From NCBI GenBank assembly GCA_963682175.1, contig OY821772.1, positions 49,560,925 through 49,624,924 of the forward strand: DNA of 64,000 bases. Direction: 5' to 3'. Shown here in pieces: positions 13,171 to 27,824 of the stretch. The notes under the pieces are model-generated. The model was not told where the DNA came from and did no database searches. It saw only the letters and a program-made list of their open reading frames with translations. Origin of the DNA: Triglochin maritima (lineage: Eukaryota > Streptophyta > Magnoliopsida > Alismatales > Juncaginaceae). A program made the position numbers and the translations under genes. Numbering within the stretch: position 1 is the stretch's first letter; each line of letters starts with the position of its first letter.

Positions 13171-16100
13171 CACTATTTCTTTGTTTTTTGTGGAGTCTGA
13201 TGACACGACGTCCTACTTTACGACGAAAATGTTAAATTGATGCGTCTGAAGAGAGATTTTTAGATATTTCCCTTTTTCGCAAGAAAACCAAAGGCTATAT
13301 AGCACACGAATTTCGGTAAAAACCATCAGTTTTTAAAAATGGCACTATTTCTTTGTTTTTTGTGGGGTCTGATGACACGACTTCCTAGTATACGACGAAA
13401 ATGTTAAATTGATGCGTCCGAAAAGTGATTTTTACATATTTCCATTTTTAGCAAAAAACAAAGGCTATAGCACACACGAATTTCTGTAAAAACCATCAGT
13501 TTTTAAAAATGACACTATTTCTTTTATTTTTTTGGGGTCTGATGACACGACCTCCTATTATACGACGAAAATGTCAGACTGATGCGTTTGAAGAGAGATT
13601 TTTAGATATTTCCCTTTTTAGCAAAAAACAAAAGGATATAGCACACGAATTTCGGTAAAACTCCTCATTTTTTAAAAATAGCACTATTTCTTTGTTTTTT
13701 GTGGGGTCTAATGACACGACGTCCTACTTTACGATGAAAATGTTAAATTGATTCGTCTGAAGAGAGATTTTTAGATATTTCCTTTTTTTGCAAGAAAACC
13801 AAAGGCTATATAGCACACTAATTTCGGTAAAAACAATCAGTTTTTCAAAATGGCACTATTTCTTTGCTTTTTGTGGGGGTCTGATGACACGACTTCCTAG
13901 TATACGACGAAAATGTTAAACTTATACCTCCGAAAAGTGATTTTTAGATATTTCCATTTTTAGCAAAAAAACCAAAGGTTAGCACACGAATTTCGGTAAA
14001 AACACTCATTTTTTTAAAAATGGCACTATTTCTTTGATTTTTGTGGGGTCTGATGACACGACTTCCTACATTACGACGAAAATGTTAAATTCATGCGTCT
14101 GAAGAGAGATTTTTAGATATTTTCCTTTTTCGCAAGAAAACCAAAGGCTATATATAGCACATGAATTTCGGTAAAAACCATCAGTTTTTCAAAATGACAC
14201 TATTTCTTTGTTTTTGTGGGGTATGATGACACGATTTCCTATTATACGACGAAAATGTAAAACTAATGCGTCTGAAAAGAGATTTTTAGATATTTCCATT
14301 TTTAGCAAAAAACCCAAAGGCTATCGTATACCACACGAATTTCTGTAAAAACACTCAGTTTTTAAAAATGGCACTGTTTGTTTGATTTTTGTGGGGACTA
14401 ATGACACGACTTCCTATTATACGGTGAAAATGTTAATTTGATGCGTTCGAAGAGAGATTTTTAGATATTTCTCTTTTTAGCAAAAAAAAACAAAAAGCTA
14501 TAGCACACGAATCTTAGTAAAAACTATCAGTTTTTAAAAGTCACTATTTCTTTGTTTTTTGTGGGTTCTGATGACACGTCTTCCTATAATACGACGAAAA
14601 TGTTAAACTGATGCGTCTGAAAAATTATTTTTAGATATTTCCATTTTTAGCAAAAATACAAAAGGCAATAGCACTCGAATTTCGGTAAAAACCATCAGTT
14701 TTTTACAATAGCACTATTTCTTTGTTTTTTGTGGGGTCTGATGACACGACTTTCTATTATACGACGAAAATGTTAAACTGATGCGTCCGAAAAATGGTTT
14801 TTAGATATATTAACTTTTTTAGCCAAAAAACCAATGGCTATCACACGAATTTCGGTAAAAACACTCTGTTTTTAAAAATGACACTATTTCTTAATTCTTT
14901 GATGTGTCAGATGACTCGCCTACCTAGTATACGACGAAAATGTTAAATTGATGTGTCCGAAGAGAGATTTTTAGATATTTCCCTTTCTCGCAAGAAAACC
15001 AAAGGCTATATATCACACGAATTTTGGTAAAAACCCTCATTTTTTAAAAATGGCACTATTTCTTTGTTTTTTTGGGGGTCTGATGACACGACATCCTACT
15101 TTACGACGAAAATGTTAAATTGATGCGTCTGAAGCGAGATTTTTAGATATTTTCTTTTTTCGCAAGAAAACCTAAGGCTATATAGCACACGAATTTCGGT
15201 AAAAACCATCAGTTTTTAAAAATGGCACCATTTCTTTGTTTTAAGTGGGGTCTGATGACACGACTTCCTAGTATACGACGAAAATGTTAAACTTATGCGT
15301 CCGAAATGAGATTTTTAGATATTTCCCTTTTTAGCAAAAGAACCAAATGGTATAGCACACGAATTTCGTTAAAAGCAATCTGTTTTTAAAAATGGCACTA
15401 TTTTTTTGTTTTTTGTGGGGTCAGATGACACGACTTCCTACTATACGACGAAAATGTTAAATTGATGCGTCTGAAGAGAGATTTTTAGATATTTCCCTTT
15501 TTCACAAGAAAACCAAAGGCTATATAGCACACGAATTTCGGTAAAAACCCTCATTTTTTAAAAATGGCACTATTTCTTTGTTTTTTGTGGGGTCTGATGA
15601 CAAAACTTCATAGTATACGACGAAAATGTTAAACTGATGCGTCCGAAAAGTGATTTTTAGATATTTCCATTTTTAGCCAAAAAACCAAAGGCAATAGCAC
15701 ACGAATTTCGGTAAAAACCATCAGTTTTTAAAAATGGCACTATTTCTTTGTTTTTTGTGGGGTCTGATGACATGACTTCCTATTATACGACGAAAATTTA
15801 AAACTAATGCGTCCAAAAAATGATTTTTTGATATTTCCCTTTTTCGAAGAATACCAAAGGCTATATATATAGCACACAAATTTCAGTAAAAACCATCAGT
15901 TTTTCAAAATGGCACTATTTCTTTGTTTTTTGTGGGGTCTGATGACACGACTTCCTATTATACTACGAAAATGTCAAACTAATGCGTCCGAAAAGAGATT
16001 TTTAGATATTTCCATTTTTAGCAAAAAACCCAAAGTCTAAATAGCAAATCAATTTCGGTAAAAACCCTCAGTTTTAAAAATGGCACTATTTCTTTGTTTT

Positions 16101-17242
16101 TTGTTGGGTCTGATGACAAAACTTCCTAGTATACGACGAAAATGTTAAATTGATGCGTCCGAAGAGAGATTTTTAGATATTTCCCTTTTTCGCAAGAAAA
16201 CCAAAGGCTTTATAGCACAAGAATTTCGGTAAAAACCATCAGTTTTTAAAAATGTCACTATTTTTTTGTTTTTTGTTGGTTCTGATGACAAAACTTCCTA
16301 GTACACGACGAAAATGTCAAACTGATGCGTCCGAAAAATTATTTTTATATATTTCCATTTTAAGCAAAACAACCAAAGACTATAGCACTCGAATTTCGGA
16401 AAAACCATCAGTTTTTTAAAATAGCACTATTTCTTTGTTTTTGTGGGGTCTGATGACACGACTTCCTATTGTACGACGAAAATGTTAAACTGATGCGTCC
16501 AAAGAGAGATTTTTAGATATTTCCATTTTTAGCAAAAATACAAAAGGCAATAGCACACGAATCTCGGTAAAAACCATCAGTTTTTCAAAATGTCACTATT
16601 TCTTTGTTTTTTGTGGGGTCTGATGACAAAACTTCCTAGTAGACGACGAAAATGTTAAATTGATGCGTCCGAAGAGGGATTTTTAGATATTTCCCTTTTT
16701 CGCAAGAAAACCAAAGGCTTTATAGCACAAGAATTTCGGTAAAAACCATCAGGTTTTAAAAATGTCACTATTTCTTTGTTTTTTGTTGGTTCTGATGACA
16801 AAACTTCCTAGTACACGACGAAAATGTCAAACTGATGCGTCCGAAAAATTATTTTTATATATTTCCATTTTAAGCAAAACAACCAAAGACTATGGCACTC
16901 GAATTTCGGTAAAAACCATCAGTTTTTTAAAATAGCACTATTTCTTTGTTTTTGTGGGGTCTGATGACACGACTTCCTATTGTACGACGAAAATGTTAAA
17001 CAGATGCGTCCAAAGAGAGATTTTTAGATATTTCCATTTTTAGCAAAAATATAAAGGCAATAGCACACGAATCTCGGTAAAAACCACCAGTTTTTCAAAA
17101 TGTCACTATTTCTTTGTTTTTTGTGGGGTCTGATGACACGACTTCTTATTATACGACGAAAATGTTAACTGATGCGTCCGAAAAATGGTTTTTAGATATT
17201 AACTTTTTTAGCAAAAAAACCAAAGGCTATCACACGAATTTC

Positions 17243-20200
17243 GGTAAAAACACTCTTTTTTTAAAAATGACACTATTTCTTAATTCTTTGATGTGTCGGA
17301 TGACACGCCTTCCTTGTATACGACGAAAATGTTAAACTGATGCGTCCGAAGAGAGATTTTTAGATATTTCCCTTTTTCGCAAGAAAACCAAAGGCTATAT
17401 AACACACGAATTTCGGTAAAAACCCTTATTTTTTAAAAATGGCACTGTTTCTTTGTTTTTTGTGCGGTCTGATGACACGACGTCCTACTTTACGACGAAA
17501 ATGTTAAATTGATGCGTCTGAAGAGAGATTTTTAGATATTTCCCTTTTTCGCAAGAAAACCAAAGGCTATATAGCACACGAATTTCGGTAAAAACCATCA
17601 GTTTTTAAAAATGGCACTATTTCTTTGTTTTTTGTGGGGTCTGATGACACGACTTCCTAGTATACGACAAAAATGTTTAACTTATGCGTCCGAAAAGAGA
17701 TTTTCAGATATTTCCCTTTTTAGCAAAAGAACCAAATGCTATAGCACACGAATTTTGGTAAAAACCATCAGTTTTTAAAAATGGCACTATTTTTTCGTTT
17801 TTTGTGGGGTCTGATGACACGACTTCCTACTATACGACGAAATTGTTAAACTGATGCGTCCGAAGAGAGATTTTTAAATATTTCCCTTTTTCGTAAGAAA
17901 ACCAAAGCCTATATAGCACACGAATTTCGTTAAAAACCCTCATTTTTTAAAAATGGCACTATTTCTTTGTTTTTTGTGGGGTCTGACGACAAATCTTCAT
18001 AGTATACGACGAAAATGTTAAACTGATGCGTCCGAAAAGTGATTTTTAGATATTTCCATTTTTTGCAAAAAAACCAAAGGCAATAGCACAAGAATTTCGG
18101 TAAAAACCATCAGTTTTTAAAAATGGCACTATTTCTTTGTTTTTTGTGGGGTCTGATGACACGACCTCCTATTATACGACGAAAATGTCAGACTGATGCG
18201 TCCGAAGAGAGATTTTTAGATATTTCCCTTTTTAGCAAAAGAACCAAATGATATAGCACACGAATTTCGGTAAAAATCCTCAATTTCTAAAAATGTCCAT
18301 ATTTCTCTGTGTTTGTGGGGACTAATGACACGACTTCCTATTATACGACGAAAATGTTAATTTCATGCGTTCGAAGAGAGATTTTTAGATATTTCTCTTT
18401 TTAGGAAAAAAACCAAAAGCTATAGCACACAAATTTCGGTAAAAACTATCAGTTTTTAAGAATGACACTATTTCTTTGTTTTTTGTGGGGACTAATGACA
18501 CAACTTCCTATTATACGATGAAAATGTTAATTTGATGTGTTCGAAGAGAGATTTTTAGATATTTCCATTTTTAGCAAAACAACCAAAGTCGATAGCACAC
18601 GAATTTCGGTAAAAACCATCAGTTTTTAAGAATGACACTATTTTTTTGTGGAGTCTGAAATGTTAAACTAATGCATCCGAAAATAGATTTTTAGATATTT
18701 CCATTTTTAGCAAAAATACCAAAAGCTATAGCACACGAATTTCGGTAAAAACTATCAATTTTTAAAAATGTCACAATTTCTTTCTTTTTGTGGGGTCTTA
18801 TGACACGACTTCCTATTGTACGACGATAATGTTAAACTGATGTGTCCGAAAAATGATTTTTAGATATTTCCATTTTTAGCAAAAATACAAAAGGCAATAT
18901 GACACGAATCTCGATAAAAACCATCAGTTTTTCAAAATGTCACTATTTCTTTGTTTTTTGTGGGGTCTGATGACACGACTTCCTATTATACGACGAAAAT
19001 GTGAACTGATGCGTCCGAAAAATGGTTTTTAGATATTAGCTTTTTTAGCAAAAAAACCAAAGGCTATCACACGAATTTCGGTAAAAACACTCTGTTTTTA
19101 AAAATGACACTATTTCTTAATTCTTTGATGTGTCGGATGACACGCCTTCCTAGTATACGACGAAAATGTTAAACTGATGCGTCCGAAGAGAGATTTTTAG
19201 ATATTTCCCTTTTTCGCAAGAAAACCAAAGGCTATATAACACACGAATTTCGGTAAAAACCTCATTTTTTAAAAATGGCACTATTTCTTTGTTTTTTGTG
19301 GGGTCTGATGACACGACGTCCTACTTTACGACGAAAATGTTAAATTGATGCGTCTGAAGAGAGATTTTTAGATATTTCCCTTTTTCGCAAGAAAACCAAA
19401 GGCATATAGCACACAAATTTCGGTAAAAACCATCAGTTTTTAAAGAGATTTTCAGATATTTCCCTTTTTAGCAAAAGAACCAAATGCTATAGCACACGAA
19501 TTTTGGTAAAAACCATCAGTTTTTAAAAATGGCACTATTTTTTCGTTTTTTGTGGGGTCTGATGACACGACTTCCTACTATACGACGAAATTGTTAAACT
19601 GATGCGTCCGAAGAGAGATTTTTAAAGATTTCCCTTTTTCGCAAGAAAACCAAAGCCTATATAGCACACGAATTTCGTTAAAAACCCTCATTTTTTAAAA
19701 ATGGCACTATTTCTTTGTTTTTTGTGGGGTCTGACGACAAATCTTCATAGTATACGACGAAAATGTTAAACTGATGCGTCCGAAAAGTGATTTTTAGATA
19801 TTTCCATTTTTTGCAAAAAAACCAAAGGCAATAGCACAAGAATTTCGGTAAAAACCATCAGTTTTTAAAAATGGCACTATTTCTTTGTTTTTTGTGGGGT
19901 CTGATGACACGACCTCCTATTATACGACGAAAATGTCAGACTGATGCGTCCGAAGAGAGATTTTTAGATATTTCCCTTTTTAGCAAAAGAACCAAATGAT
20001 ATAGCACACGAATTTCGGTAAAAATCCTCAATTTCTAAAAATGTCCATATTTCTCTGTGTTTGTGGGGACTAATGACACGACTTCCTATTATACGACGAA
20101 AATGTTAATTTCATGCGTTCGAAGAGAGATTTTTAGATATTTCTCTTTTTAGGAAAAAAACCAAAAGCTATAGCACACAAATTTCGGTAAAAACTATCAG

Positions 20201-21440
20201 TTTTTAAGAATGACACTATTTCTTTGTTTTTTGTGGGGACTAATGACACGACTTCCTATTATACGATGAAAATGTTAATTTGATGTGTTCGAAGAGAGAT
20301 TTTTAGATATTTCCATTTTTAGCAAAACAACCAAAGTCGATAGCACACGAATTTCGGTAAAAACCATCAGTTTTTAAGAATGACACTATTTTTTTGTGGA
20401 GTCTGAAATGTTAAACTAATGCATCCGAAAATAGATTTTTAGATATTTCCATTTTTAGCAAAAATACCAAAAGCTATAGCACACGAATTTCGGTAAAAAC
20501 TATCAATTTTTAAAAATGTCACAATTTCTTTCTTTTTGTGGGGTCTTATGACACGACTTCCTATTGTACGACGATAATGTTAAACTGATGTGTCCGAAAA
20601 ATGATTTTTAGATATTTCCATTTTTAGCAAAAATACAAAAGGCAATATGACACGAATCTCGATAAAAACCATCAGTTTTTCAAAATGTCACTATTTCTTT
20701 GTTTTTTGTGGGGTCTGATGACACGACTTCCTATTATACGACGAAAATGTGAACTGATGCGTCCGAAAAATGGTTTTTAGATATTAGCTTTTTTAGCAAA
20801 AAAACCAAAGGCTATCACACGAATTTCGGTAAAAACACTCTGTTTTTAAAAATGACACTATTTCTTAATTCTTTGATGTGTCGGATGACACGCCTTCCTA
20901 GTATACGACGAAAATGTTAAACTGATGCGTCCGAAGAGAGATTTTTAGATATTTCCCTTTTTCGCAAGAAAACCAAAGGCTATATAACACACGAATTTCG
21001 GTAAAAACCTCATTTTTTAAAAATGGCACTATTTCTTTGTTTTTTGTGGGTCTGATGACACGACGTCCTACTTTACGACGAAAATGTTAAATTGATGCGT
21101 CTGAAGAGAGATTTTTAGATATTTCCCTTTTTCGCAAGAAAACCAAAGGCATATAGCACACAAATTTCAGTAAAAACCATCAGTTTTTAAAAATGGCACT
21201 ATTTCTTTGTTTTTTGTGGGGTCTGATGACACGACTTCCTAGTATACGACAAAAATGTTAAACTGATGCGTCCGAAGAGAGATTTTCAGATATTTCCCTT
21301 TTTAGCAAAAGAACCAAATGCTATAGCACACGAATTTCGGTAAAAACCATCAGTTTTTAAAAATGGCACTATTTCTTTGTTTTTTGTGGAGTCTGATGAC
21401 ACGACTTCCTACTATACGACGAAAATGTTAAACTGATGCG
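17243..21440 (-). repeat. Higher-order repeat, ~1.75-1.84-kb unit, about 2.3 copies
   Basis: The unit-start variant ggtaaaaacactct followed by cttaattctttgatgtg recurs at about 17243, 19081 and 20829, spacings of 1,838 and 1,748 bp. Downstream variants follow in the same order (gacgtcctactttacg, ggagtctgaaatgtt, tttctctgtgtttgtgg). Copy 2 carries a deletion near 19,443 of about 87 bases that joins ttttt to aaagagattttcag, which accounts for most of the length difference. The deletion is absent from copies 1 and 3. Copy 3 diverges after about 21,440. Confidence 0.85.
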
Positions 21441-24400
21441 TCCGAAGAGAGATTTTTAGATATTTCCCTTTTAGCAAAAAACCCAAAGGCTATAGCACAC
21501 GAATTTCGGTAAAAACACTCAGTTTTGAAAAATGACACTATTTCTTAATTTTTGATGTGTCAGATGACACGACTTCCTACTATACGACGAAAATGTTTAA
21601 CTGAATTGTCCGAAGAGAGATTTTTAGATATTTCCCTTTTTCGCAAGAAAACCAAAGTCTATATAGCACACGAATTTCGGTAAAAATCCTCATTTTTTTT
21701 AAAAATGGCACTATTTCTTTGTTATTTGTCAGGTCTGATGACACGACCTCCTACTATACAACGAAAATGTTAAATTGATGCGTCCGAAGAGAGATTTTTA
21801 GATATTTCCCTTTTTCGCAAGAAAACCAAATGCTATATAGCACACGAATTTCGGTAAAAACCATCAGTTTTTCAAAATGTCACTATTTCATTGTTTTTTG
21901 TGGGGTCTGATGACAAAACTTCCTAGTATACGACGATAATGTTAAACTGATGCGTCCGAAAAGTGATTTTTAGAGATTTCCATTTTTAGCAAAAAAACAA
22001 ATGGCAATAATAGCACACGAATTTCGGTAGAAACCCTCAGTTTTTAAAAATGGCACTATTTTTTTTTTTTTGTGGGGTCTGATGAGACGACTTCCAACTA
22101 TACGACGAAAATGTTAAACTGATGCGTACGAAGAGTGATTTTTAGATATTTCCCTTTTTCACAAGAAAACCAAAGGCTATAGAACACGAACTTCGGTAAA
22201 AAACCTCAGTTTTTAAAAATGTCACTATTTCTTTAAATTTTGTGGGGTCTAATGACACGACTTCCTATTATACGACGAAAATGTTAATTTGATGCGTTCG
22301 AAGAGAGATTTTTAGATATTTCTCATTTTAGCAAAAAAACCAAAAGCTATAGCACACGAATTCGGTATTAACTATCAGTTTTTGAAAATGTCACTATTTC
22401 ATTGTTTTTTGTGGACGACTTCCTATTATACGACGAAAATGTTCAACTGATGCGTCCAAAAAATGGTTTTTAGATATTAACATTTTTTGCAAAAAACCAA
22501 AGGCTATAACACGAATTTCGGTAAAAACACTCTGTTTTTAGAAATGACACTATTTCTTAACTTTTTGATGTGTCAGATGACACGACTTCCTACTATACAA
22601 CGAAAATGTTAAACTAATGCGTTCGAAAAGTGATTTTTAGATATTTCCCTTTTTAGCAAAAAAACCAAAGGCTTAGCACACGAATTTCGGTAAAAACACT
22701 CATTTTTTAAAAATGCACTATGTCTTTGTTTTTTGTGGGGTCTGATGACACGACTTACTATTCTACGATGAAAATGTCAAACTAATGCGTCCGAAAAGAG
22801 ATTTTTATATATTTTCATTTTTTGAAAAAAAACCCGAAGGCTATATAGCACACGAATTTCTGTAAAAACACTCAGTTTTTAAAAATGGCACTATTTCTTT
22901 GATTTTTGTGGGGACTAATGACACGACTTCCTATTATACGACGAAAATGTTAATTTGATCCGTTCGAAGAGAGATATTTAGATATTTCTCTTTTTAGCAA
23001 AAAAAACCAAAATCTGTAGCACACGAATTTCGGTAAAAACTATCAGTTTTTAAAAATGTCACTATTTCTTTGTTTTTTGTGGGTTCTGAGGACACGTCTT
23101 CCTATAATACGACGAAAATGTTAAACTGATGCGTCCGAAAAATTATTTTTAGATATTTCCATTTTAAGCAAAACAACCAAAGACTATAGCACTCGAATTT
23201 CGGTAAAAACCATCTGTTTTTTAAAAGTGGCACTATTTCTTTGTTTTTTGTGGGGTCTGAATACACGACTTCCTATTATACGACGAAAATGTTAAACTGA
23301 TGCGTCCGAAGAGAGATTTTTAGATATTTCCCTTTTTAGCAAAAGAACCAAAGACTGCAAACGAATTTCGCTAAAAACGTCATTTTTTAAAAAGGTAACT
23401 ATTTATTTTTTTTGTGGGGTCTGATGACACGACTTCCTATTATACGATGAAAATGTTAAACTGATGCGTCCGAAAAATGGTTTTTAGATATTAACATTTT
23501 TAGCAAAAAAACCAAAGGCTTAGCACACGAATTTCGGTAAAAACACTCAGTTTTTAAAAATGACACTATTTCTTAATTCTTTGATGTGTCAGATGACACG
23601 ACTTCCTTCTATACTACGAAAATGTTAAACTGATGCGTCCGAAAAGAGATTTTTAGGTATTTCCCTTTTTCGCAAGAAAACCAAAGGCGCACACGAATTT
23701 CGGTAAAAAACCATCAGTTTTTAAAAATGACACTATTTCTTTGTTTTTTGTGGGGTCTAATGACACGACTTTCTATTATACGACGAAAATGTCTAACTAA
23801 TGCGTCTGAAAAGAGATTTTTAGATATTTCCCTTTTTAGCAAAAGAACCAAATGATATAGCACACGAATTTTGGTAAAACCATCAGTTTTTAAAAGTGGC
23901 ACTATTTCTTTGTTTTTTGTGGGGTCTGATGACACGCCTTCCTTTTATACGACGAAAATGTTAAACTGATGCGTCCGAAAAGAGTTTTTTAGATATTTCC
24001 ATTTTTAGCAAAACAACCAATGACAATAGCACACAAATTTCGGTAAAAACCCTCAGTTTTTAAAAATGGCCCTATTTCTTTTTTTTTGTGCGGTCTGATG
24101 ACACGACTTCCTAGTACACGACGAAAATGTTAAACTTATGCGTCCGAAAAGAGATTTTTAGATATTTCCCTTTTTAGCAAAAGAACCAAAGGCTATATCA
24201 CACGAATTTCGGTAAAAACCATTAATTTTTTTAAAATGGCACTATTTCTTTTTTTTGTGGGGTCTGATGACACGACTTCCTACTATACGACGAAAATTTT
24301 AAACTGATGCGTCCAAAGAGAGATTTTTAGATATTTCCGTTTTAGCAAAAAAACCAAAGGCTTAGCACACGAATTTCGGTAGAAACACTCAGTTTTTAAA

Positions 24401-27400
24401 AATGACACTATTACTTAATTCTTTGATGTGTCAGATGACACGACTTCCTACTATACGACGAAAATGTTAAACTGATGCGTCCGAAAAGAGATTTTTAGAT
24501 TTTTCCTTTTTTCGCAAGAAAACCAAAGGTTATATAGTACACGAATTTCGGTAAAAACCATCAGTTTTTAAAAATGACACTATTTGTTTGTTTTTTGTGA
24601 GGTCCGATGACACGACTTCCTATTATACGACGAAAATGTTAATTTGATGGGTTCGAAGAGAGATTTTTAGATATTTCTCTTTTTAGCAAAAAAACCAAAA
24701 GCTATAGAACACGAATTTCGGTAAAAACTATCAGTTTTAAAAAATGTCACTATTTCTTTGATTTTTGTGGGTTCTGATAACACGTCTTCCTATAATACGA
24801 CGAAAATGTTAAACTGATGCGTCCGAAAAATGATTTTTAGATATTTCCATTTTAAGCAAAACAAAAAAGACTATAGCACTCGAATTTTGGTAAAAACCCT
24901 TAGTTTTTAAAAATGGCACCATTTCTTTGTTTTTTGTGGGGTCTGATGACACGACTTCCTACTATACGACAAAAATGTTAAACTGAAGCGTCCGAAGGGA
25001 GATTTTTAGATATTTCCCTTTTTAGCAAAAAAACCAAAGGCAATAGCACAAGAATTTCGGTAAAAAACATCAGTTTTTCAAAATGTCACTATTTCTTTGT
25101 TTTTTGTGGGGTCTGATGACACGAGTTCCTATTATACGACGAAAATGATAAGCTGATGCGTCCGAAAAATGGTTTTTAGATATTAACATTTTTAGCAAAA
25201 AAACCAAAGGCTATAGCACACGAATTTCGGTAAAAACACTCAGTTTTTAAAAATGACACTATTTCTTAATTCTTTGATGTGTCAGATGACAAGACTTCCT
25301 ACTATACGACGAAAATGTTAAATTGATACGTCTGAAGAGAGATTTTTAGATATTTCCCTTTTTTGCAAGAAAACCAAAGGCTATATAGCACAAGAATTTT
25401 GGTAAAAACCATCAGTTTTTAAAAATGGCACTATTTCTTTGTTTTTTGTGGGGTCTGATGACACGACTTCCTAGTATACGACGAAAATGTAAAACGGATG
25501 CGTATGAAAAGAGATTTTTAGATATTTCCATTTTTAGCAAAAAACCCAAAGGCTATATTGCACACGAATTTCGGTAAAAACCCTCAGTTTTTAAAAATGG
25601 CACTATATCTTTGTTTTTTGTGGGGTCTGATTACATGGCTTCCTACTATACGACGAAAATGTTAAACTCATGCGTCCGAAGAGAGATTTTTAGATATTTC
25701 CCTTTTTAGCAAAAAAACCAAATGCAAATAGCACACGAATTTCGGTAAAAACCATCAGTTTTTCAAAACGTCACTATTTCTTTGTTTTTTGTGGGGTCTG
25801 ATAGCACGACTTTCTATTATACGACGAAAAGTCTAAACTGATGCGACCGAAAAATGGTTTTTAGATATTAACATTTTTAGCAAAAAAACCAAAGGCTATA
25901 GCACACGAATTTCGGTAAAAACACTCAGTTTTTCAAAATGGCACTATTTCTTTGTTTTTTGTGGGGTCCGATGACACGACTTCCTATTATACGACGAAAA
26001 TGTTAATGTGATGCGTTCGAAGAGAGATTTTTAGATATTTCTCTGTTTAGCAAAAAAACGAAAAGATATAGCACACGAATTTCGGTAAAAACTATCAGTT
26101 TTTAAAAATGTCACTATTTCTTTGTTTTTTGTGGGTTCTGATGATACATCTTCCTACAATACGACGAAAATGTTAAACTGATAAGTCCGAAAAATTATTT
26201 TTAGATTTTTCCATTTTAAGCAAAACAACCAAAGACTATAGCACTCAAATTTCGGTAAAAACCATCCGTATTTTAAAATAGCATAATTTCTTTGTTTTTT
26301 GTGGGGTCTGATGACACGACTTCCTATTATACGACGAAAATGTTAAACTTATGCGTCCGAAATGTGATTTTTAGATATTTCCATTTTTAGCAAAAAAACC
26401 AAAGGCGAACACGAATTTCGGTAAAAACCATCAGTTTTTAAAAGTGGCACTATTTCTTTGTTTTTTGTGGGGTCTGATGACACGACTTCCTAGTATACGA
26501 CGAAAATGTTAAACTGATGCGTCCGAAATGTGATTTTTAGATATTTCCATTTTTAGCAAAAAAACCAAAGGCTATAGCACACGAATTTCGGTAAAAAACA
26601 TCAGTTTTTAAAAGTGGCACTATTTCTTTGTTTTTGTGGGGTCTGATGACACGACTTCCTTTTATACGACGAAAATGTTAAACTGATGCGTCCGAAGAGA
26701 GTTTTTTAGATATTTCCATTTTTAGCAAAACAACCAATGACAATAGCACTCGAATTTCGGTAAAAACACTTAGTTTTTAAAAATGGCACTATTTCTTTGT
26801 TTTTTGTGGGGTCTGATGACACGACTTCCTACTATACGACAAAAATGAAAAACCGATGCGTCCGAAAAATGGTTTTTAGATATTAACATTTTTAGCACAA
26901 AAACAAAAGGCTATAGCACACGAATTTCGGATAAAAGACTCAGTTTTAAAAATGACAAAATTTCTTAATTTTTTGATGTGTCAGATGGCACGACTGGATA
27001 TTATACGACGAAAATGTTAAACTAATGCATCCGAAAAGAGATATTTAGATATGTACCTATTTAGCAAAAAAACCAAAGGCTATAGCACACGAATTTCGGT
27101 AAAACACACTCAGTTTTTAAAAATGACACTATTTCTAAATTTTTAGATGTGTCAGATGACACGACTTCCTACTATACGATGAAAATGTTAAACTGATGCA
27201 TCCGAAGAGATATTTTTAGATATTTCCCTTTTTCACAAGAAAACCAAAGGCTATATAGCACATGAATTTCGGTAAAAACCATCAGTTTTTAAAAATGCCA
27301 CTATTTCTTTGTATTTTGAGTGGTCTGATGACACGACTTCCTAGTATACGACGAAAATGTTAAACTGATGCGTCCGAAATGTGATTTTTAGATATTTCCA

Positions 27401-27824
27401 TTTTTAGCAAAAACCCAAAGGCTATAGCACACGAATTTCGGTAAAAAACCTCAGTTTTTAAAAGTGGCACTATTTCTTTGCTTTTTGTGGGGTCTGATGA
27501 CACGACTTTCTTTTATACGACGAAACTGTTAAACTAATGCGTCCGAAAAGAGATTTTTTAGATATTTCCATTTTTAGCAAAAAAAACCAAAGGCTATATA
27601 GCACACGAATTTCTGTAAAAACACTCAGTTTTTAAAAATGGCACTATTTCTTTGTTTTTGTGGGGACTAATGACACGACTTCCTATTATACGACGAAAAT
27701 GTTAATTTGATTCGTTTGAAGAGAGATTTTTAGATATTTCTCCTTTTAGCACAAAAAACCAAAAGCTATAGCACACGAATTTCGGTAAAAACCCTTAGTT
27801 TTTATTAAAAATGGCACTATTTCA

